DNA from: an uncultured Hyphomicrobiaceae bacterium
GTDB taxonomy: Bacteria > Pseudomonadota > Alphaproteobacteria > Rhizobiales > CAMYJA01
Assembly (NCBI GenBank): GCA_947258705.1
Contig: CAMYJA010000016.1
Location: 1 to 38,044, forward strand
Reading direction: 5' to 3'
DNA: 38,044 bases
The notes below the pieces were generated by a model. That model made no database searches. It was not told the DNA's origin and saw only the letters and a list, made by a program, of their open reading frames with translations. This document shows, piece after piece, positions 17,609-25,583 of this stretch. Each line of letters opens with the position of its first letter. Position 1 is the first letter of the stretch. The position numbers and the translations under genes were made by a program.

Positions 17609-18097
17609 ATGTCCGTGGAAGAGTTCGGCACTGATACAGCCTTTGGGGACGGGCCGACAGACCGGGATACGCGCGGCTCATGTGCCGGTAGCGCTGATAT
17701 GAACGAGGTTCAGGCAAAAGACTATTTTTGCCTTGAGGATGGCCAGCGATTTGCCGGCAAGCATTTACTCGTGGATCTCAAGGGCGCCAAGCGACTGGAC
17801 GATATCGATTTTATCGAGGATACGCTCCGGCGATGCGTGTCGGTGACGGGCGCCACCCTGTTGCATATTCACCTGCATCATTTTACACCGTTTGGCGGTG
17901 TTACGGGCGTGGCCGTTCTGGCTGAATCGCATATCAGCATTCATAGCTGGCCCGAGGAGAATTTCGCTGCATTCGATATCTTCATGTGCGGTGACACAAA
18001 GCCGGAAAAGGCGCTGGATGTGCTGCGCGAGGCGTTTCGTCCCGAACATCTGGACGTGAAATCCGTAAAACGCGGGCGCGTCGATGACATCCGGTGA
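17609..18097 (+). CDS. speD: S-adenosylmethionine decarboxylase proenzyme
   Basis: This pyruvoyl enzyme makes decarboxylated SAM, the aminopropyl donor for spermidine. The 162-residue proenzyme keeps the self-cleavage site AESHISIHSWPE, with Glu106-Ser107 as the predicted cut and Ser107 becoming the pyruvoyl group, plus the partner motifs GKHLLVDLKG and FMCGDTKP. It has about 37 residues before the first conserved motif; an internal ATG at 17699 would remove 30 of them, but GGGAGA about 9 bp before 17609 favours the long form. The leader has a hairpin GTTGCC/GGCAAC at 17563-17581. The gene overlaps speE by 14 bp, so the two are translationally coupled. Confidence 0.94.
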   Translation: MSVEEFGTDTAFGDGPTDRDTRGSCAGSADMNEVQAKDYFCLEDGQRFAGKHLLVDLKGAKRLDDIDFIEDTLRRCVSVTGATLLHIHLHHFTPFGGVTGVAVLAESHISIHSWPEENFAAFDIFMCGDTKPEKALDVLREAFRPEHLDVKSVKRGRVDDIR

Positions 18098-18956
18098 AAA
18101 CTGGATTGAGGAAACGCTCCACTCGAGCTGGCGTGTTCGGCTCAAGCCAAGCCGCGTTCTTCACGATATTCGTACGGAGCATCAGCATCTCGTCATTTTC
18201 GACAATGACGATTTCGGCCGCGTGCTGATGCTTGACGGTATCGTCCAACTGAGCACTCGGGACGAATTCATCTATCATGAGATGATGGCGCATGTGCCGC
18301 TGTTCGCGCTTGGGGAGCGCGCAGCCGATGTTCTGATCATCGGCGGCGGCGATGGCGGGGTTCTGAGAGAAGCGCTCAAGCATGAGAGCATCCGCTCCAC
18401 GGTGATCTGCGAAATCGATCAGGGCGTCATAGATTTATCGCTGAAATATCTGCCTGAAATTTCGGCGGGCGCGTTTGACGATCCGCGCGTTGAAACCGTA
18501 ATTGCCGATGGCACCAGGTTTATCCTGGAGAGCGGGCGGCGTTTTGACGCCATACTGGTCGACTCAACCGATCCCATCGGTCCCGCAGCCGCGCTTTTCA
18601 CGAAAGAATTTTACACCGCCTGCAAAGACGCTTTGAAGGCGGGCGGCGTATTGGTGGCCCAGAACGGTCTGCCTTTCGCACAGCCGGACGAGATAGCGCG
18701 AACATGCTCGTTTTTCAGGGAGACCGGGTTTGACGATTCTCACGCCTATCTTGCAACGACCCCCTCATATTTCGGCGGGCCCATGTCGTTTGCCTGGGGT
18801 GCGCTTGACGATCAATTGCGCCATACTGATCTCGATACGCTTGCGTCGCGCTTTGAACGATCGGGAATTGCCGGTAAATATTATACGCCGGAGGTGCACA
18901 AGGCGGCCTTTGCCTTGCCGCAATATGTGAAGAAGCTTGTCGAGGCCGAGGCCTGA
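18084..18956 (+). CDS. speE: Spermidine synthase (polyamine aminopropyltransferase)
   Basis: This enzyme transfers the aminopropyl group from decarboxylated SAM to putrescine, giving spermidine, in the cytosol. The 290-residue protein has the family order: NWIEETLHSSWRVRLKPSRVLHDIRTEHQHL, GRVLMLDGIVQLSTRDEFIYHEMMAHVPL, the nucleotide motif VLIIGGGDGGVLREALKH (about 83-100), CEIDQGVIDLSLKYLP and LVDSTDPIGPAAALF. Its start lies inside the end of speD (14-bp overlap), which supports a speD-speE operon. Its stop is one base from the end of the convergent gene at 18958. Confidence 0.95.
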   Translation: MTSGENWIEETLHSSWRVRLKPSRVLHDIRTEHQHLVIFDNDDFGRVLMLDGIVQLSTRDEFIYHEMMAHVPLFALGERAADVLIIGGGDGGVLREALKHESIRSTVICEIDQGVIDLSLKYLPEISAGAFDDPRVETVIADGTRFILESGRRFDAILVDSTDPIGPAAALFTKEFYTACKDALKAGGVLVAQNGLPFAQPDEIARTCSFFRETGFDDSHAYLATTPSYFGGPMSFAWGALDDQLRHTDLDTLASRFERSGIAGKYYTPEVHKAAFALPQYVKKLVEAEA

Positions 18957-18957
18957 T

Positions 18958-19821
18958 TCATCCCGATGGCGTCGTGATCATCAGCGGACAGTCGAGCGCG
19001 TTGGCAAGGGCCTTCAGGTTTTTACCGTCCTGAACAAGTGAACCGCCAAATTCTGCGATAACGAGACCGCCACGCAGCCGTCTTATAGTCTCGCGCATGA
19101 GATCGGGCCGGTCGTCCGGAATTTGCGCGCTCAATACCTGAACTCTGCTTGACGGGTCAACGGTCTCATAGAGCTCCGCGCTTCGTTTGCCGAGCACATC
19201 GCTGTCTTCATCCGTGACGAGAATGATGGCGCCGTTCTCGGGGCTGGCGAGCAGTTCAGCGGATTTGAGCATTTTCGAGACACCATCCATGCTCTCCACT
19301 TTGAGTATAACAGGACCGGTCCGGCGTTTAGCCCCGGGGGCCACCATGAGAATGCCCCATAAATTTTCAGCACTTACAAGAAGCTCCTGAATTTCACCAA
19401 GATGGTGCAGCGCCAGCCTTTCCGTCAGCACAAGGATTGTTTCGCCAATATTCCTGTCGCAGGCGGTGCGTATGGCCCGAACCGGATGGTCGCGTACCGT
19501 CATGAATTGATGCTGCAGCATGGCGCGTTCCGCCATTTTGTTGAACTGCCTGCGCATGGAGCTTACGGCCAGAAGCGCCTCGCGCTCGATTTCGTTTCGG
19601 GATGGCTGCTTTAAGGTCTTTCCCGAAAAGGATACCGTTCGCGTAATTGTCAATTCGCTCAGGGTCTCCATCTCTTCATTATCGATGAAGAGCCCCCTTA
19701 TCTCGAACTTGAACGCCTGTGCCAATCGCATGGCGGTCTCGAGTGCAATCGCATTCGGGAGGCCCGGCCTTAGTTCTATGACAACACGGCCGATGTTGCG
19801 TTCTGAGCTTTCAGCGCTCAA
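18958..19821 (-). CDS. Unknown protein with universal-stress-like N-terminal half
   Basis: I do not recognise this 287-residue family. The first part (GRVVIELRPGLPNAIALETAMRLAQAF, then EIRGLFIDNEEM) recalls the alpha/beta start of universal stress proteins. A second repeat-like half begins near GPVILKVESMDGVSKMLKSAELLAS, so the protein may be two related domains. There is no signal peptide or membrane helix. The start is probably TTG at 19821, overlapping the stop of the Lon-like protease gene by 3 bp, with AAGGA about 9 bp upstream. No ATG occurs until residue 31. The coupling suggests the two products work together; that is inference. Confidence 0.75.
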   Translation of the reverse strand: MSAESSERNIGRVVIELRPGLPNAIALETAMRLAQAFKFEIRGLFIDNEEMETLSELTITRTVSFSGKTLKQPSRNEIEREALLAVSSMRRQFNKMAERAMLQHQFMTVRDHPVRAIRTACDRNIGETILVLTERLALHHLGEIQELLVSAENLWGILMVAPGAKRRTGPVILKVESMDGVSKMLKSAELLASPENGAIILVTDEDSDVLGKRSAELYETVDPSSRVQVLSAQIPDDRPDLMRETIRRLRGGLVIAEFGGSLVQDGKNLKALANALDCPLMITTPSG

Positions 19822-22289
19822 CTGATCAGTCCTTCGTCCAACTCGACACTATCGCGGCCCGCCGAGAAATCGCGCCGCGCGATCGCAAAAGATCGCAGCC
19901 GGTCTTCAACCTTGCGATTGATCGTGCCCGGCGGGAATGAACCGTTTTCATCGCGTTCCCCCGCTTTTGTGCCGGTCAGGATCTCGATGCCCTCATCTAT
20001 GTTTCCGATATCGAAGATCGCAAACCTTTTATCTGCAATGGCTTCGACGACATCTTCGCGAAGCATGAGATGCTGCACGTTTGATCTCGGTATAAGCACA
20101 CCCTGACCGCCCGTCAGTCCGCGCTTGTGGCAAATATCGTAAAAACCTTCGATCTTTTCGTTGACCCCGCCGATGGCCTGAACCTCACCGCGCTGATTGA
20201 CCGCGCCGGTCACCGCAAAACTTTGATTGATGGGAGTTTCGGAAAGCGACGATAAGAGGCAGTAAAGTTCGGTTGAGGAGGCGCTGTCACCGTCGACGCC
20301 GCCGTAGGATTGTTCGAATACCAGGCTTGCCGCGAGTGAAAACGGGAAGTCTTTGGCATATTGTCCGGCGAGATAGCCCCACAGGATCATGACGCCCTTG
20401 CTGTGCAGCGGGCCGCCCAGTTCGACCTCGCGCTCTATATCCGTGACCCGCCCGGCGCCGACCCTAACGCGCGCTGTTATGCGTGTCGGCCTGCCAAAGG
20501 ACAATTTGCCGAGAGAGAGGACGCTGAGGCCGTTAATCTGCCCCGTCTTCTCACCTTCAGTGTCTATGAGAACTATGTCCCGGGTGATCATCTCCTCGCC
20601 CTTGTGGCGCAATCTATCGGCCCTATGGGTGCTTTCCTGAATTGACCGGGAAACGTCTTCCCTGGTGATGATTTCACGGCCCGCTTCCGATGCCCAGAAA
20701 TCAGCCTCGCGAACGATGTCCGCAAGCTTGCCGATCTCGACCGACAGCTTACGATTGTCGTTAGCAAGCCTTGAACCCCTCTCGATCATGCGAGCCACGC
20801 CATCGGCATCGATGGGTTTAAGGCTGTGCTTTTTGACGATCGAGGCGATCAGACGGGCGTATTCGCGGTTATTGTCAGCAGTCCGGTCAATGGTATCGTC
20901 GAAGTCGGCCTGGACCTTGAAGAAATGCTCGAATTCCGGATCGGCCGAGCTGAGCAGGTAATAAAGCTGGCGGTCCCCGAAAAGAGCAATCTTGACCTTC
21001 AGCGGTATAGGGTCCGGATCGAGGGTCTGGGTCGAAATAATGCCGGTTACTTCCGTCGGCATCTCAATTCTGATCGCTTCTTCGCGGAGTGCGCGTTTAA
21101 GAGCGTCCCAGGCATACGGATTTGAGAGAAGTTTCATGGCGTCGATCAAAAGGTAGCCGCCATTTGCCCGGTGCAAGGCTCCCGCCTTCAATAGTAGAAA
21201 ATCGGTCACGAGAGTGCCCATTTGGGCAATATGCTCACTGCGCCCTATCAAGCGCCCATAATTTGGATTGAGTTCCTCAATGATGGGCGCGCCCTGTCGA
21301 TCCGTGCCGCCCGATGAAACCAGTGTGTTCACCATGTAGCGGCGAAAGCGCGGATCGTTTTCCAAATTCGCCGCTTCACCGAACGGAGTGCCGTCCTCGC
21401 TCCGATCGGTCAGGAATAGATCGACATTGCGGATCAAATCCATATTGACGTCTTCGAGATAGTCCAGAACGTCCTGCAGATCGGCAAATTTCTTTTGCAG
21501 GTTTTCCACGGAGTGCCGCACGGCGAGATCCGCTATCTCGTCTTTCAGTTCTCGCAGCTCACCGCGATGTTCTTTTTCAAGACGGGGAACCCGCTCGAGT
21601 ATGTCCTGGAGCTCATCCTGCAGAGCTTGAATTTTATCCTCGATTTCAGTGCGCACGGACTCCGGCATCGCATTGAAAACCTCGGGCTTGATGACCTTGC
21701 CTTCATGGGATGGCGCCATTGCAAATCCGGTAGGCATGCGCATAAGCGCAATATTCTGAGAGATTGCCTTTTCGTTGAGAGCCTCGAAAGCTTCCTCCTG
21801 AACGGTGCGGTATTTTTCGTCAATGATCCGGCGACGGCTTTGGTAGTCATCGCCTTCAAACATCGCAGGCACGGCGGTGCTTAGCTCATTGATCGCATCC
21901 CGCATGCCCTTGGCAAACTCCGGCGCGCGGCCGATGGGCAATTCCAGGGCCTTCGGTTTGTTCGGATCCTTGAAATTATTCACGTAAACCCAGTCGTTCG
22001 GCTGGGGCTCATCTTTGGCTTTGTCCTTGAGAAAATTTTTCACGGCCGTCGTTTTGCCCGACCCGGGCGGCCCCAGAATAAACAGGTTGAAATCCGGTTG
22101 TTTGATCTTGGCGCCAAAATGAATGGCGTCCAGGGCGCGTTCCTGACCGATGAGTCCAATAGTCGGGTCAAGATCTTCGGTTGTTTGAATGCCGAGTTCA
22201 GTGGCGTCGATCGAGGGGCGCAAGCTGACTGGATCCAGAGCCCGCTCGCTAGCATCGACGAAAAGGTCAGCAGAAATTTCTTTTTTCAT
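19818..22289 (-). CDS. Lon-like ATP-dependent protease (AAA+, LonB/LonC type)
   Basis: This is a cytosolic AAA+ serine protease. The 823-residue protein has the P-loop GPPGSGKT (73-80), a long coiled-coil-like insertion (about 165-280), an AAA core with VTDFLLLKAGALHRANGGYLLIDA, and a C-terminal Lon protease domain. The catalytic pair is Ser669 (DGDSASSTEL) and Lys712 (GGVNEKIEGFYD), 43 residues apart as in Lon. There is no Lon N-terminal substrate domain, so it is not the housekeeping Lon. Neighbours are egtD 25 bp upstream and an unknown coupled gene downstream. The ATG has no clear ribosome site. Confidence 0.92.
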   Translation of the reverse strand: MKKEISADLFVDASERALDPVSLRPSIDATELGIQTTEDLDPTIGLIGQERALDAIHFGAKIKQPDFNLFILGPPGSGKTTAVKNFLKDKAKDEPQPNDWVYVNNFKDPNKPKALELPIGRAPEFAKGMRDAINELSTAVPAMFEGDDYQSRRRIIDEKYRTVQEEAFEALNEKAISQNIALMRMPTGFAMAPSHEGKVIKPEVFNAMPESVRTEIEDKIQALQDELQDILERVPRLEKEHRGELRELKDEIADLAVRHSVENLQKKFADLQDVLDYLEDVNMDLIRNVDLFLTDRSEDGTPFGEAANLENDPRFRRYMVNTLVSSGGTDRQGAPIIEELNPNYGRLIGRSEHIAQMGTLVTDFLLLKAGALHRANGGYLLIDAMKLLSNPYAWDALKRALREEAIRIEMPTEVTGIISTQTLDPDPIPLKVKIALFGDRQLYYLLSSADPEFEHFFKVQADFDDTIDRTADNNREYARLIASIVKKHSLKPIDADGVARMIERGSRLANDNRKLSVEIGKLADIVREADFWASEAGREIITREDVSRSIQESTHRADRLRHKGEEMITRDIVLIDTEGEKTGQINGLSVLSLGKLSFGRPTRITARVRVGAGRVTDIEREVELGGPLHSKGVMILWGYLAGQYAKDFPFSLAASLVFEQSYGGVDGDSASSTELYCLLSSLSETPINQSFAVTGAVNQRGEVQAIGGVNEKIEGFYDICHKRGLTGGQGVLIPRSNVQHLMLREDVVEAIADKRFAIFDIGNIDEGIEILTGTKAGERDENGSFPPGTINRKVEDRLRSFAIARRDFSAGRDSVELDEGLIS

Positions 22290-22314
22290 GGATTATGGTT
22301 TTTCAATAGAGCAT

Positions 22315-23301
22315 TCAGTTGCACGCCGGGGTCATGAGATGAACGCTGAAAAGACTTTCCTCATCGGTCCAGGTGGCCAGGTTTTCCCAGCCGGCGCGAT
22401 CACCGATATCATGAAACTCCTGCACTGAATATTTATATGAGTTTTCTGTATGCAGACTTTCACCTTTTTTGAAGTCGAAACGGCGCCCCAGGATTTCAAC
22501 GCTCTGATCTTTCCGGCTCTCCAAATGCATCTCCATGCGGCCTTCATTTTCATTGTAGCGGGCGACATGCCGGAATCCGCTGACATCAAAGGTCCCGTCG
22601 AGCTCACGGTTGACCCGCGTCAGAACATTCAGGTTGAACTCCGCCGTCACACCTTCGCGATCATCATAGGCGGCAACGAGTCGATCCTCATCCTTTTTTA
22701 AATCCACGCCCAGAATCAACCGGCTTGAACATCCCAGATCCTGGGCGAAATATTCGAGAAGGCCTATGGCCTCGCTGGGTTTGAAATTGCCGATGGTCGA
22801 GCCGGGGAAAAAACCTATTTTCGGCGCGTCCGCGCACCAGTCCGGCAGTGCGAAAGGTTCCATGAAATTTGCCACGATTGGCGCAATACGCAGATCGGGG
22901 AACTTCTTCGTAAGCCTGGCTTTCGCGTCGTCAAGCGCCGTGGGTGAAACATCGACCGGTATATAGGCCTTTAAATGGGGGAGGGTTCTGAGAAGTATTT
23001 CGGTTTTTCTACTCGATCCCGAACCGAATTCGACAAGAACCGCGCCCTCCGGAAACTGTCCGACCATGTCGCGCGTGTTCTCTTCAAGAAGCTTTATTTC
23101 CGTTCGCGTCGGATAATATTCTTCGAGTTCGGTAATTTCCTCAAAGAGGACACTGCCTTTGGCGTCATATAAATATCGACTTGGTATCGACTTTTTCTTC
23201 GAGGAGAGGCCTTTGAGAACAGCCCCCGCAAAATCCTGGTTGACGTTTATCTTGTTGCTTTGAAAATGATGATCGTTCTGAGTATCAATAGTCTGTGTCA
23301 T
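22315..23301 (-). CDS. egtD: L-histidine N(alpha)-methyltransferase (ergothioneine pathway)
   Basis: This enzyme trimethylates histidine to hercynine, the first step of ergothioneine synthesis. The 328-residue protein shows the EgtD pattern: SIPSRYLYDAKGSVLFEEITELEEYYPTRTE abbreviated here by its key residues Y-D-G-S-LFE-IT-YYPTRTE, then the SAM motif EFGSGSSRKTEILL, YIPVDVSPTAL, and FFPGSTIGNF. I chose the ATG at 23301, which overlaps the egtB stop by 4 bases (ATGA); the frame stays open to 23433 inside egtB. It lies between egtB and the Lon-like protease gene, all on one strand. Confidence 0.94.
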   Translation of the reverse strand: MTQTIDTQNDHHFQSNKINVNQDFAGAVLKGLSSKKKSIPSRYLYDAKGSVLFEEITELEEYYPTRTEIKLLEENTRDMVGQFPEGAVLVEFGSGSSRKTEILLRTLPHLKAYIPVDVSPTALDDAKARLTKKFPDLRIAPIVANFMEPFALPDWCADAPKIGFFPGSTIGNFKPSEAIGLLEYFAQDLGCSSRLILGVDLKKDEDRLVAAYDDREGVTAEFNLNVLTRVNRELDGTFDVSGFRHVARYNENEGRMEMHLESRKDQSVEILGRRFDFKKGESLHTENSYKYSVQEFHDIGDRAGWENLATWTDEESLFSVHLMTPACN

Positions 23302-24668
23302 GAGAAATCGTCCGCAAGGCGGAGCCCCGTAAATTGCCAATTTTGATTTGGGTAGAAGAAATTTCGATAAGTTCGCCTTATGTGTCCGGGCGGCGTTACG
23401 CAGGATCCGCCTTTCAAGGTAAACTGGCTGCACATGAATTTACCGTTATATTCGCCGACCGCACCCTTTGGTGCGCGGTATCCGGGATAGGCGTTGTAAG
23501 GACTGGATGTCCATTCCCAGACATCGCCAAACATCTGTTTCAGCTCTCCTGTCGGCGTCGATTCAACAGGTCGTGGTTTTAGAACATCCCGGTCCAGGAA
23601 ATTTCCCTCAATGGGCAGATGGCGGGAAGCCACTTCCCATTCATATTCGGTCGGTAGACGCTTTCCGGCCCAGCGCGCAAATGCATCGGCTTCATAATAG
23701 TTGATATGGGTGACCGGTGCCGCGGGTTCCAGGGGAAGATTCCCGCCCAGCGTCATCTGCCACCAGAGACCATCGCGCTTTTGCCAATATTGCGGGCACG
23801 ACCAATCGTTCTGATTGATGAACGCCCATCCATCAGCCAACCAGAGGTTCGGATTCTGGTATCCGCCATCGCCCACAAATTCGACCCATTCCGTGTTCCT
23901 GACGACATGGTCGCGTAATTTGAACGGTCGCAGAAGAACCTCATGGGCGGGTCTTTCATTATCGTAATGAAAGCCGTCACCTGTGTAGCCGATCTCATGA
24001 ATGCCGCCTTCGTATTCAATCCAGTTTTCTGCCCGTCCCGCTTCAGCGCTTGTTTCAGCGCCATCGCAATCGGTCGCACTGGATTTTCTGTAAGCCGGAT
24101 AGAGCGGGCTCCTTGCGAACAGGCTGAGAATATCCGTGAGTATCAATTCCTGGTGCTGCTGCTCATGATTTATGCCCAGTTCAACCAGGTCTGCGACACT
24201 GCTCGTTTCATCCGGAATTCCCAGATCGAACAGTCGCGCCAGAGCCTCGTCCACATGCCCGCGATATTGCTCGACCTCGTCGCTGCTCGGCCTGGTCAAC
24301 AGGCCGCGTGACGCGCGTGGATGCCTGTCGCCCTTCGCCTCATAATAGGAATTGAAGCAATAATTATAGTCCGGGCTCAGGCATTTATAATCCGGGAGGA
24401 AGTCCTTGAGGATAAATTCCTCGAAAAACCATGTCGTGTGCGCAAGATGCCATTTTGTGGGACTTGCGTCATCCATGGCCTGAACGGTCTGGTCTTCGGG
24501 ACTGAGCGGCTCTGCGAGTTTCTGGCTCAGATCGCGTGTCTGACGGAGCCGCGCCGCCAGCTTTTGGGTGTCCCCGCGCTCGCGACTATCCGTGGACAGG
24601 TTCAGGGAACCGTCTTCCGAATCGGAGTTCGCCGCCTCCTCCGATTGCGTGCCTCTTTGCGGTGTCAT
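23298..24668 (-). CDS. egtB: Ergothioneine sulfoxide synthase, EgtB type
   Basis: This non-heme iron enzyme joins hercynine to a thiol substrate with O2, giving the sulfoxide precursor of ergothioneine. The 456-residue protein has an N-terminal DinB-like domain with three candidate iron ligands: His77 (or 74) in WHLAHTTWFFEEF and the pair His168/His172 in INHEQQHQELILTD. A C-terminal formylglycine-type domain follows (WAGKRLPTEYEWEVAS, MFGDVWEWTSSPY). Residues 1-35 are polar and poorly conserved-looking. The thiol used, cysteine or gamma-glutamylcysteine, cannot be told; no egtA or egtC lies nearby. AGGAG 7 bp before the ATG fixes the start. It is coupled to egtD by an ATGA overlap. Confidence 0.93.
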   Translation of the reverse strand: MTPQRGTQSEEAANSDSEDGSLNLSTDSRERGDTQKLAARLRQTRDLSQKLAEPLSPEDQTVQAMDDASPTKWHLAHTTWFFEEFILKDFLPDYKCLSPDYNYCFNSYYEAKGDRHPRASRGLLTRPSSDEVEQYRGHVDEALARLFDLGIPDETSSVADLVELGINHEQQHQELILTDILSLFARSPLYPAYRKSSATDCDGAETSAEAGRAENWIEYEGGIHEIGYTGDGFHYDNERPAHEVLLRPFKLRDHVVRNTEWVEFVGDGGYQNPNLWLADGWAFINQNDWSCPQYWQKRDGLWWQMTLGGNLPLEPAAPVTHINYYEADAFARWAGKRLPTEYEWEVASRHLPIEGNFLDRDVLKPRPVESTPTGELKQMFGDVWEWTSSPYNAYPGYRAPKGAVGEYNGKFMCSQFTLKGGSCVTPPGHIRRTYRNFFYPNQNWQFTGLRLADDFS

Positions 24669-24688
24669 GGCCTACTCCTGACTTCATA

Positions 24689-24734
24689 ACCATGAGATTT
24701 CGGCATGGTAGCTGAAGTTCCTGCTAAATTACAA
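24689..24734 (-). promoter_or_regulatory. Candidate egtB promoter with inverted repeat
   Basis: On the minus strand TTGTAA (24734-24729) and TACCAT (24710-24705) are spaced 18 bp. The -10 lies in an inverted repeat ACCATG-N9-CATGGT (24689-24709), which could be an operator. This is a weak call made by eye. Confidence 0.3.
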
Positions 24735-24917
24735 TAAATGTGGGGCTAAAGATTTCGTGATTTTTTCGAGAAAATTGGTCGGTTGAGGTGTTCAAATCTC
24801 ACCAAATTGGATCATGGCCGCGGGTTATGCCCTTTCAATCAGACAGAAATATGAAACTGTGGGATGGGCCATGTTTTATTGGGGGGGGTGAGTTTATCGC
24901 TTAATCCGCGATTTCTA

Positions 24918-25511
24918 CTAGCGTGGCGCGCGTTTCGCCAAAATGCGCTGCAAGGTGCGACGGTGCATATTGAGTTTCCGGGCGGTCTCCGAAACATTCC
25001 GGTCGCAAAGCTCATAGACACGCTGAATATGCTCCCAGCGCACCCGATCGGGCGACATGGGATTTTCCGGAGGATTGGCTTTTTCGTCAGGGGAGGAGAA
25101 GAGCGCCTTCATCACATCATCCGCATCAGCTGGTTTTGCCAAATAATCGACCGCACCCAGTTTTACGGCCGTGACGGCCGTTGCGATGTTTCCGTATCCG
25201 GTCAGAATGATCGCCCGGGCCTCGGGATTATGGTTCTGGAGCTCGGTCAGTATGTCGAGGCCGTTGCCGTCTTCAAGACGCATGTCCACGACGGCAAATG
25301 CCGGCGCCCGTGCCCTGATTTCCTGAATACCTTCTGCGACCGACTGCGCCAGCTTCACTTCGAAGCCGCGCGATTCCATCGCCCGCCCCAACCTGTTGAG
25401 AAATGGACCGTCATCGTCGACGATCAACAGGCTGCGGTCTTCTGGTAATGGAGAAGGTGTTGTTTCAGGCACTTCAATCTCGTTTATTGCGTCACTCGGA
25501 CCAGACAACAT
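24918..25511 (-). CDS. regA: RegA/ActR/PrrA-type redox response regulator
   Basis: This is the DNA-binding partner of RegB, a global regulator of respiration and redox balance in alphaproteobacteria. The 197-residue protein has a receiver domain starting SLLIVDDDGPFLNRLGRAM with phospho-acceptor Asp76 in VVDMRLEDGNG, and a short Fis-like helix-turn-helix tail RVRWEHIQRVYELCDRNVSE through MHRRTLQRILAKRAPR, which is typical of RegA. I prefer the ATG at 25511. A GTG at 25571, 12 bp after the regB stop, would add 20 residues, and neither site is strong. regB precedes it on the same strand. Confidence 0.93.
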   Translation of the reverse strand: MLSGPSDAINEIEVPETTPSPLPEDRSLLIVDDDGPFLNRLGRAMESRGFEVKLAQSVAEGIQEIRARAPAFAVVDMRLEDGNGLDILTELQNHNPEARAIILTGYGNIATAVTAVKLGAVDYLAKPADADDVMKALFSSPDEKANPPENPMSPDRVRWEHIQRVYELCDRNVSETARKLNMHRRTLQRILAKRAPR

Positions 25512-25583
25512 GACTGTTACACTACACACCAGCGGGCGCTTCTCCAAGCGTTGCCGACCCTTATCGTTCACGCTTCAATAATA

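Noticed and set aside
24881-24888. Run of eight G between regA and egtB
   Set aside because: Homopolymers can give phase variation, but this one is non-coding and outside the candidate promoter, so no effect can be argued; it may also be a sequencing-length uncertainty.
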